DNA of 64,000 nucleotides from Anaerobiospirillum sp. NML120448 (GTDB lineage Bacteria; Pseudomonadota; Gammaproteobacteria; Enterobacterales; Succinivibrionaceae). This document shows positions 18,233 to 25,291 of this stretch, one piece after another. The number at the start of each line of letters is the position of its first letter. The first letter of the stretch is position 1. The stretch is from positions 24,817 to 88,816 of the forward strand of contig NZ_JALKIM010000008.1 in NCBI RefSeq assembly GCF_023050945.1. The letters run 5' to 3'. The position numbers and the translations under genes were made by a program. Below the pieces are notes generated by a model that was not told the origin of the DNA, ran no database searches, and was given only the letters and a program-made list of their open reading frames with translations.

Positions 18233-19006
18233 ATGAAAAAGAATAAATTTGCCAGTGCTATTAAGTCACTGCTAGCTGCCAGCACCCTATGTGTAGGTTT
18301 ATTATCTTGCACACAAGCTGCTCAAGCCTATGAAATTAAGACTGTTTTCAAGAGTGATCATTATGCTATTAACCAGGTAGTACTAGAAGAAGGAGAAACC
18401 TTAGACGGCCCTACTCAATCTGGTATTACTGGAGAAATTCAAACTCAAAATCGTCTTAACAAGCTTTATCAATCTACTACCGTAGTATTCCCTGCTGGTT
18501 CTCCTGGTATGACAGGCAAAATTAATACCCCTATCTTAGGTGTACTTACTATTGCTAACTACAATACTGGTAAGGATCGTATTTTCTTTAATAAGAAAGC
18601 TCACTTTTCAAGTGAAGGCGGTCTTTATATTTCCTACCAGCAATTACAAGATATGCTCAATCAAAAGAGCCTCAATGACCTCATTGGCGAGTTTAAAAAA
18701 CTACCTATTGTCTTTACCAATATTCCTGTAAGCGCCACTGGCTTTGACCCAACTACTAACTCTTTCTTTGTAACCAGCGTTTCAGATGGTGCCATCATTG
18801 ATATGCGTATTGATGATAGTGTGTTCTACAGCAAGCAAGATATTCGCTCTATCAGAAAAGGCTGTACCATTTCCATGCTCTCCTTTATTGACCGCATGAT
18901 TGAGAATATCCCATACTTCATCTCAGGCCGTGCTGCCCTCAACTCCATGGACTGCTCCAAGGCCCCAGCTCCAGCCCCTGCCGCTAGCAAGCCTACCCAG
19001 GGCTAA
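18233..19006 (+). CDS. Unrecognised exported protein
   Basis: I do not recognise this 257-residue protein. It begins MKKNKFASAIKSLLAAS with a clear export signal. That could be cleaved by signal peptidase I after AQA near residue 32, or as a lipoprotein at LLSC, whose lipobox is imperfect. The mature part has mixed beta-type sequence without repeats or metal motifs that I can name, and it ends in a proline/alanine-rich tail (APAPAPAASKP). The ATG at 18233 follows a CAAGGA ribosome site and is preferred over an upstream start. It is monocistronic, with its own terminator. A cell-envelope or periplasmic role is inferred from the signal only. Confidence 0.8.
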   Translation: MKKNKFASAIKSLLAASTLCVGLLSCTQAAQAYEIKTVFKSDHYAINQVVLEEGETLDGPTQSGITGEIQTQNRLNKLYQSTTVVFPAGSPGMTGKINTPILGVLTIANYNTGKDRIFFNKKAHFSSEGGLYISYQQLQDMLNQKSLNDLIGEFKKLPIVFTNIPVSATGFDPTTNSFFVTSVSDGAIIDMRIDDSVFYSKQDIRSIRKGCTISMLSFIDRMIENIPYFISGRAALNSMDCSKAPAPAPAASKPTQG

Positions 19007-19062
19007 AGGCAACAAAGCTGAAAGCTGGAAGCTGCCACGAACAGCCTCAATAGGCTAACCAT

Positions 19063-19101
19063 AAAAAACCTTTGTCCCAAAACGCAAGACAAAGGTTTTT
19101 T
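19063..19101 (+). terminator. Terminator after the unrecognised exported protein
   Basis: AAAAAACCTTTGTC (19063-19076) pairs with GACAAAGGTTTTTT (19088-19101), followed by T residues. Confidence 0.88.
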
Positions 19102-19777
19102 TATGCCACATTCATTCTTCTAAACATCTCCCTTCTTTGCTAGCAGCTTAGCAGCCTTTAAAAAGTAAAAAGGCGAACTTACGCCCGCCCCTAAACATAA
19201 AGTGAGCGATAATGATGGTGTTTTTACTAATATCGATTATTATCGATTCCTGCAATTTTTTTTTGACAAAATTCGACATGTACAATTTGTTTAGCGATAG
19301 CAAAAGTATGTATCTATAGAGATTGAAAAAATTTTTCTACAGTGGCTCCAATATTGACGTTAAGACCCTAGTGATAATTAATTTATACATACTAGATGTC
19401 TAGTATACAAGTAATGCTAAAAACCGCGATTAATCTAGTTTTGTGATATCGCTAACGTTTTGAAAATTAGCTAATTAACAGATAACTATAAATGGTTTTA
19501 AAATGCATATATTGCAAAATGATTTTTCCATTCATATTGCTAATATTCTTGTATGGAAGTGCCCTTAAAATTAGATATTTTCTTATAAAAGGTCACACTC
19601 TACTATTTGGTAGTGTGCATACAACTGTGGTTAGGTATTGTTATTCTAAGAATATCAATAAGTTGTTTTGAAATAATGGAGGAAACATCCTTTTGCTAAG
19701 CGTGACTCAACTAAAATCAAGTGCTATTTAGTTAGTCAGGCTGTGTAAGCCTGCTTATCAGAGGATGTAGTTTAAGT
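19102..19777. other. Regulatory region upstream of TRAP operon 2
   Basis: About 670 AT-rich bases carry no supported gene. They contain a short direct repeat of ATCGATT at 19233-19250, a GntR-type operator at 19401-19411 and the operon promoter, whose elements I could not place with confidence. Confidence 0.55.
19393..19412. promoter_or_regulatory. Candidate GntR/FCD operator for TRAP operon 2
   Basis: TAGTATACAA (about 19401-19410) fits the TNGTnnACNA operator form and shares GTATACAAG with the carrier 1 site at 4766-4777. A partial copy, CTAGATGTC, abuts it, repeating the tandem arrangement seen at carrier 1. Confidence 0.55.
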
Positions 19778-20776
19778 ATGAAGAAGATCATTGGTTCTGC
19801 TCTTGCAATTGCTGTTGCTTCTCTTTTAATGACTGGCTGTGGTGGCGAGTCCAAGCAAGTAATCCGTCTTTCTCACTCTCAGATTGAGACCCATCCAGAC
19901 CACTTAGGTGCTTTAGCATTTAAGCAAGTTGTTGAGAGCAAGTTAGGCGATAAGTTTGAGGTTCAAATTTTCCCTAATGCAACTTTAGGCGCTAACGAAA
20001 AGGTTCTAGAGTTAATTAAGCAAGGCTCTGTTCAGTACTTAGTAGTATCCACAGCTAACATTGAGTCTTTCGACAAGTTATACGCTATTTTCTCCATCCC
20101 ATATTTATTCACCTCCGAATCTGCTTTCGAGAAGTTCATTACTGATCCAGCTATCTTAGAGCAATTAAGTGTTAACAGCGCTAAGACTGGTTTCGAGCCT
20201 GTTGCCGCCTTTACTGCTGGTACTCGTAACTTCTACTCTAAGACCCCAATTAAGAGCGTAGCTGACTTAAAAGGTAAGAAGTTCCGTGTACAAGCTGGCC
20301 CTGTAAACGTAGCTATGATGCAAGCTTTCGGCGCTGCTGCTACCCCAATGAGCTTCGGTGAAGTTTACTCCGCTTTACAACAATCAGTTATCGATGGCGC
20401 TGAGAACAATGAGCTTGCTTTAACTGACCAGAAGCACGGTGAAATTACCAAGTTCTTCTCTTACGATATGCACCAGATGTGCCCTGACATGTTAGTAGCC
20501 TCTAATGCATTCTTAACCAAGTTAAGTGCAGACGAGCGCAAGGTCTTTGACGAGGCCGCTCAGGCTGCTCAAAAGGCTGAGTTTGCTGCATGGCACGACT
20601 CTATTGCTAAGGCCAAGGCTAAGGCTCAAGAGATGGGCGTTCAATTCATTGAGGTTGATGTTAACGAGTTCCGTAACAAAGTCTTACCTTTACACGAGCA
20701 GATCTTAGGCGAAACTCCAGACCTCAAGAAGTTATATGACGAGGCATCTGCTGCTAACGCTGCTGCTGCCAAGTAG
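19778..20776 (+). CDS. TRAP transporter solute-binding lipoprotein, DctP family (carrier 2)
   Basis: A 332-residue TRAP binding protein. Unlike the carrier 1 protein it has a lipoprotein signal: MKKIIGSALAIAVAS is followed by LMTGC, so C21 would be lipidated and the protein tethered to a membrane. Family features include the ligand-binding arginine segment GKKFRVQAGP, the MSFGEVYSALQQ helix and VIDGAENN. It is likely to bind a uronate or related acid, judging from uxaC 2.5 kb downstream. A 440-base gap with a strong hairpin separates it from dctQ. Confidence 0.92.
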   Translation: MKKIIGSALAIAVASLLMTGCGGESKQVIRLSHSQIETHPDHLGALAFKQVVESKLGDKFEVQIFPNATLGANEKVLELIKQGSVQYLVVSTANIESFDKLYAIFSIPYLFTSESAFEKFITDPAILEQLSVNSAKTGFEPVAAFTAGTRNFYSKTPIKSVADLKGKKFRVQAGPVNVAMMQAFGAAATPMSFGEVYSALQQSVIDGAENNELALTDQKHGEITKFFSYDMHQMCPDMLVASNAFLTKLSADERKVFDEAAQAAQKAEFAAWHDSIAKAKAKAQEMGVQFIEVDVNEFRNKVLPLHEQILGETPDLKKLYDEASAANAAAAK

Positions 20777-21215
20777 TATTTTTAAGCTTTAAGCTTAATA
20801 AGCTAGCTTCTTAATAGGTTTTAGCCGAGCTTGGAAAGCTAGCATTCGGTAGCCAAATATTAATCATCTTATTTGGCTACCTTAAAAGTAGACTTGCAAC
20901 AATTAAATAGTAACAACTAATAGCAATCGGCCCCTGCCTAATCTTATTTTCTGATTTTTCTAATTCTGATTTTAACTATAGGTTACGAATTTTCGTAGGC
21001 CTAACTTTAGTGCAGCTCAAAATTAGCAAAATCAAAAAAAATTATTAACTTCTAGGGCTTATTTATCAGTTTTTACTAATTATTGGTGTTGTGTTGTTTA
21101 AGTTTGAGTGTTTGAAGTTTTACTATCTTTATGGAGCTTATTAATTACTATGGCAATTAGTCTTTAATATGAAAGATAGTAAGGTCAGTATGTGCTCACT
21201 AAGAGGAGATCTCTT
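20777..21215. other. Long gap inside TRAP operon 2
   Basis: No gene is supported. A strong hairpin lies at 20849-20880; the rest is AT-rich. The position matches the long hairpin-bearing gap in TRAP operon 1, although the sequences differ. Confidence 0.6.
20849..20880 (+). terminator. Hairpin after the carrier 2 binding-protein gene
   Basis: GTAGCCAAAT (20849-20858) pairs perfectly with ATTTGGCTAC (20871-20880) over a 12-nt loop. No T-run follows, so it is probably a stabilising or partially terminating structure inside the operon. Confidence 0.6.
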
Positions 21216-21728
21216 ATGCAGGCTCTGCGCAAAGTACTCGATAAGTCCATTATGTCATTCTGCGTCTTCTTATTTATGATGATGACTGTCATTGGCTCTT
21301 ATCAGATTATTACCCGTTATTTCTTTAACTCTCCATCTACCATTTCTGAAGAGTTAATCACCTATAGCTTTACTTGGCTATCTATTTTGTCAGCCTCTTA
21401 CGTATTTGGTCAGCGTGGCCACCTCTGTATGGCTTTCGTATATAGCAAGTTTACAGGTGCTAAGCGTGTCTATTTAGACATGTTCTCCGAGATATTGGTA
21501 ATTATCACTGCTGTTCTCTTATTAATCTACGGTGGTTATGTAATGGCAGCACAAAACATGTCTCAGCTTACTGCCTCTTTAGGTGTAAACATGGGTCTTA
21601 TGTATGCTGTATTGCCTTTATCTGGCGTGATTATCCTTGTTTACGGCATTTTAAATTTTGCAGACATGGTTAAGAAGCTCAAAGATCCAGATCTTGCCTC
21701 TTATGGCGTTGAGACTGAAGAGCAGTAA
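21216..21728 (+). CDS. TRAP transporter small permease, DctQ family (carrier 2)
   Basis: This 170-residue protein has four hydrophobic segments and the DctQ signatures RYFFNSPSTISEELITYSFTW and FGQRGHLCM. The ATG at 21216 has a textbook AAGAGGAGA ribosome site; the frame also reads eight codons further upstream, which I reject. It is followed 15 bases later by dctM. Confidence 0.92.
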   Translation: MQALRKVLDKSIMSFCVFLFMMMTVIGSYQIITRYFFNSPSTISEELITYSFTWLSILSASYVFGQRGHLCMAFVYSKFTGAKRVYLDMFSEILVIITAVLLLIYGGYVMAAQNMSQLTASLGVNMGLMYAVLPLSGVIILVYGILNFADMVKKLKDPDLASYGVETEEQ

Positions 21729-21743
21729 TAGGAGAGCATCACT

Positions 21744-23057
21744 ATGACAATTACCGTTGGCCTAACTATGGCATTAGTCTTGGTTGCCCTATTAGTCTTG
21801 GGCGTACCAATTTGTATTTCCATTGCCATTTCCTCTGTATGTGCAGGTGCTGCAGCTCTTGATTTTAATATGATGTTGCAAACTGGCGCTCAAAGAACAT
21901 TCTCTGGTATTTCCGTATTCACCTTAATTGCAATTCCATTCTTCATCCTTGCAGGTAATATTATGAACCGAGGAGGAATTGCTATACGTCTAATGAACTT
22001 TGCACGTTTATTAGTAGGTAAGGTTCCTGGCTCCTTTGCTCATACCAACACCATGGCTAATATGATGTTCGGTGCTATCTCTGGTTCTGGTGTAGCTGCT
22101 GCCTCTGCTATGGGTACCATTATTGGCCCTATCGCTGAAAAGGAAGGCTATTCTAAGAATTACATGGCCGTTATCAATATTGCCTCAGCACCAACTGGTC
22201 TTTTAATTCCACCTTCAAACGTTTTAATTACCTACTCCTTAGTATCTGGCGGTACTTCCGTAGCTGCATTGTTCTTAGCTGGCTACGTTCCAGGTATCTT
22301 ATGGGGCTTAGGCTGTATGATTGTTGGCTTTATTGCTGCCAAGCGTTTAGGTTACAAGGGCGATAGCCAGAAGATTACCTTAGCTTTAGCTACTAAGATT
22401 ACTATCGAAGCTTTACCATCCTTACTCTTAATTGCTATCGTAATCGGTGGTATTGTTGCTGGTGCATTCACTGCAACTGAGGGTGCTGTAGTAGCTGTAG
22501 TTTACTCTTTAATTCTTTCTGTACTCTACAGATCTATTACTTGGGCTGATTTAAAGAAGATCTATGCTGATTCAGCTGCCATGACTGGCATTATCGTGCT
22601 CTTGATTGGTGTATCTTCTATCATGTCTTGGGTTATTTCTTTCGTAAATATCCCAGCAGCAGTAGGCGAGCTTTTAAATGGTATTTCTTCCAATAAGATT
22701 GTTATCTTACTTATTATTAACATTTTCTTATTGTTTGTTGGTACCTTCCTTGATACTACCCCAGCAATCTTAATTTTCACCCCTATCTTCTTACCTATTG
22801 CTATGCAGTGTGGTTTATCCCCTGTAGAGTTCGGTATCGTGATTGTTTACAACTTATGTATCGGTACCATTACCCCTCCAGTAGGTAACATTCTCTTCGT
22901 AGGTGTTAAGGTTGCTAAGACCACTATTGAGAAGGTAATTAAGCCATTACTACCTTACTACTTTGTAATTATCGCTGTACTTTTAATTTGTACTTACTTC
23001 CCAACTGTTTCAAGCTTTATTCCAGAGCTTGCAGGTTATGAGGCAACTTTAAAGTAG
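21744..23057 (+). CDS. TRAP transporter large permease, DctM family (carrier 2)
   Basis: The 437-residue channel subunit has about twelve transmembrane segments. Visible signatures are PFFILAGNIMNRGGIA, FGAISGSGVAAASAMG, APTGLLIPPSN and ITPPVGNILFVGVKVA. A TAGGAGAG ribosome site precedes the ATG. The gene ends TRAP operon 2. A palindromic AGCCAGTGACTGGCT lies 44 bases downstream, and uxaC follows 239 bases on. Confidence 0.94.
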   Translation: MTITVGLTMALVLVALLVLGVPICISIAISSVCAGAAALDFNMMLQTGAQRTFSGISVFTLIAIPFFILAGNIMNRGGIAIRLMNFARLLVGKVPGSFAHTNTMANMMFGAISGSGVAAASAMGTIIGPIAEKEGYSKNYMAVINIASAPTGLLIPPSNVLITYSLVSGGTSVAALFLAGYVPGILWGLGCMIVGFIAAKRLGYKGDSQKITLALATKITIEALPSLLLIAIVIGGIVAGAFTATEGAVVAVVYSLILSVLYRSITWADLKKIYADSAAMTGIIVLLIGVSSIMSWVISFVNIPAAVGELLNGISSNKIVILLIINIFLLFVGTFLDTTPAILIFTPIFLPIAMQCGLSPVEFGIVIVYNLCIGTITPPVGNILFVGVKVAKTTIEKVIKPLLPYYFVIIAVLLICTYFPTVSSFIPELAGYEATLK

Positions 23058-23080
23058 TACCCTTTTAACTATCCCTAACG

Positions 23081-23115
23081 GCCAGTCACAAGTTAACAAA
23101 AGCCAGTGACTGGCT
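23081..23115 (+). terminator. Weak terminator-like hairpin after TRAP operon 2
   Basis: GCCAGTCAC (23081-23089) pairs with GTGACTGGC (23106-23114). The right half is itself the palindrome AGCCAGTGACTGGCT, so two structures compete. There is no T-run, so readthrough into uxaC is possible. Confidence 0.4.
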
Positions 23116-23190
23116 CTTAAACATAGAGCACTAAAATTAACCTTAGTGCTAAACAAAAAACCTTTCCAATACTTACTAAGAAAAGCAAAC

Positions 23191-23200
23191 TAGTTGACAA
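23191..23200. promoter_or_regulatory. Candidate GntR-type half-palindromic site upstream of uxaC
   Basis: TAGTTGACAA fits TNGTnnACNA and lies about 100 bases before uxaC. It also contains TTGACA, a possible -35 box, so a repressor bound there would block RNA polymerase. Single short match; low certainty. Confidence 0.35.
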
Positions 23201-23296
23201 AATCTGTGTGTGTCTGAGTTTGCCAAGGTCATAACAAGTTATTTTTAACGACTAAGAGCCTTAACTTTTAGTTAACGTTACAGACAGGGAACTTTT

Positions 23297-24706
23297 ATGA
23301 AAGCTTTTATGGATCAGGATTTCTTATTAGAAACAGAAACTGCCAAAGAATTATTCCACGATCACGCTGCTAAGATGCCAATTATTGACTATCACTGTCA
23401 CATCAACCCAGCACAAATCGCTCTTAACCACCAGTTTAAGAACATTACTGAGGCATGGTTAGGTGGCGATCACTATAAGTGGCGTATGATCCGCTCTAAT
23501 GGTGTTCCAGAGAGCTTAATTACTGGCAAGGAAAGCTCTGATTACGAGAAGTTTGAACAATTTGCTAAGACTTTACCACGTGCCATTGGCAACCCACTTT
23601 ACCACTGGACTCACCTTGAGTTACAGCGCTATTTTGGCATTACCAAGACCTTAAGCGAGAAGACCTGCAAAGAAATTTGGGAAGAGTGTAACGCTAAGCT
23701 TGCTCAAGAGGACTTCCGTGTACAAGGCATTATCAAGCGTTCTAATGTTAAGCTGGTAGCTACCACTGATGATCCAGGTGATAGCTTAGAGTGGCACCAA
23801 AAGATTGCCCAAAATCCTTGCTCTTGTGAAGTCGTTCCAGCATGGCGTCCTGATAAGGCCATGAAGATTGAAAATGATGGCTTTAAGGACTATGTAGAGC
23901 ACATTGCTAAGCTTACCAATCGCACTATCAAGACCTGTGAAGAGTTCTTTGCTGCTTTAGATGAGCGTATGGAGTTCTTTAATCAAATGGGTTGTAAGGC
24001 ATCTGATCACGGTGTTGATTATGCTTACTGCCGCATTGTTGATCAAGGCGTTTTAGAGCAGATCTTCCAAAAGGGCTTAAATAACGAGTGCTTAACTGAA
24101 GACGAGATTGAAGCTTATAAGTCCATGATCTTAATTCACTTAGCTAAGGGTTATGCTAAGTATGGTTGGGTAATGCAAATGCACTATGGTGCTATTCGTG
24201 ATCCTAACACCAAGATGTTTAAGATCTTAGGCGCTGACACTGGCTTTGATTGCGTTGATAACCGTGCTTGTGCTCGTGGCATCTCTGCTCTTATGAATGC
24301 TTTAAATGAGGCTGATGCCTTACCTAAGATGATTTGGTACTCCTTAAACCCATCTGATAATGCCGCTATTGCTACTGCTATTGGTTCTTTCCAAGGCCCA
24401 GAGGCTCAAGGTAAGATTCAGCAAGGTTCTGCATGGTGGTTTAATGACACCTATCAGGGCATGGTTGACCAAATGACCTCTCTTGCTAACCTCTCTGTAT
24501 TAGGCAACTTTGTTGGTATGCTTACTGACTCACGTAGCTTCTTATCTTATACCCGCCATGAGTACTTCCGTCGTATTATGTGTAACTTAATCGGCAACCT
24601 CGTTGAAAAGGGCATGTATCCAAAGGATATGGAGTTCTTAGGCCAGATTGTTGAAGATATTTCCTTTAACAACACCAATCGCTATTTCAACTTCAACGTT
24701 AAATAG
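23297..24706 (+). CDS. uxaC: Glucuronate isomerase
   Basis: UxaC converts D-glucuronate to D-fructuronate (or galacturonate to tagaturonate), the first cytoplasmic step of hexuronate breakdown. The 469-residue amidohydrolase-fold protein starts MKAFMDQDFLLET and shows the metal-binding DYHCHINP, TTDDPGDSLEWH, MQMHYGAIRDPN and the late LTDSRSFLSYTRHEYFRR block typical of UxaC. A CAGGGA ribosome site precedes the ATG. Its position after TRAP operon 2 suggests that carrier 2 imports a uronate. The next enzymes of the pathway (uxuA/uxuB or uxaA/uxaB) are not in the window. Confidence 0.96.
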   Translation: MKAFMDQDFLLETETAKELFHDHAAKMPIIDYHCHINPAQIALNHQFKNITEAWLGGDHYKWRMIRSNGVPESLITGKESSDYEKFEQFAKTLPRAIGNPLYHWTHLELQRYFGITKTLSEKTCKEIWEECNAKLAQEDFRVQGIIKRSNVKLVATTDDPGDSLEWHQKIAQNPCSCEVVPAWRPDKAMKIENDGFKDYVEHIAKLTNRTIKTCEEFFAALDERMEFFNQMGCKASDHGVDYAYCRIVDQGVLEQIFQKGLNNECLTEDEIEAYKSMILIHLAKGYAKYGWVMQMHYGAIRDPNTKMFKILGADTGFDCVDNRACARGISALMNALNEADALPKMIWYSLNPSDNAAIATAIGSFQGPEAQGKIQQGSAWWFNDTYQGMVDQMTSLANLSVLGNFVGMLTDSRSFLSYTRHEYFRRIMCNLIGNLVEKGMYPKDMEFLGQIVEDISFNNTNRYFNFNVK

Positions 24707-25291
24707 CATGCTATGAGCCCAGAGATACTAAGCACACCAACTATTAACAAGTACTTTTAGCCACACCCTAAAAGCAAAGCACACACAAGATAGACAATAG
24801 CCCTATCTCATCACTTGTTTAGTTAAGAGTCCCTACTTAAAGCAGCTCTGGGCCCAACCAAAAAAAACATCTCCTAAAGCCTACTACCACCTAACCGTAG
24901 TAGGCTTTTTTCATTCCCATCCCACTCCAGCGCCAGCTCAATCAAGCGCCGACCTACTCCAGCTCCTGCTTACGCTTAAGCTTCTTCTGCGCCCGCACCA
25001 GCTACCACACTGCAAAGCTAATGTGCCTTTATAAATTCAATACACCCCCCAGCAGCTCAAAAGATACATCTTAACCTCTTACTTATCTGCTAGCCTATTT
25101 AGTGATTTAGGCGGAAAAATTAAACTTAAACTAAGATATCTATGTATAGATTTGCTATCATAATTCTGTAGCTAGTAGTTTCTAGCTTTAACCTTTAGCT
25201 GGCATAATTTCGACTTATTTATCTTATGAGCGTTTGTTGATTAAGCTCTTACTGTTAAATAAGCCTAAAGGATTTAGGAAGATTCATTCTT
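24707..25291. other. Intergenic region between uxaC and the MmeI-like gene
   Basis: No gene is supported. The uxaC terminator is at 24876-24911. It is followed by a pyrimidine-rich stretch (about 24912-25060) with many CCAGC/CTCC words, then AT-rich sequence with the promoter of the next gene. Confidence 0.5.
24876..24911 (+). terminator. Terminator of uxaC
   Basis: AAAGCCTACTA (24876-24886) pairs with TAGTAGGCTTT (24898-24908) and ends in a T-run. It lies 170 bases after the stop. Confidence 0.85.
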
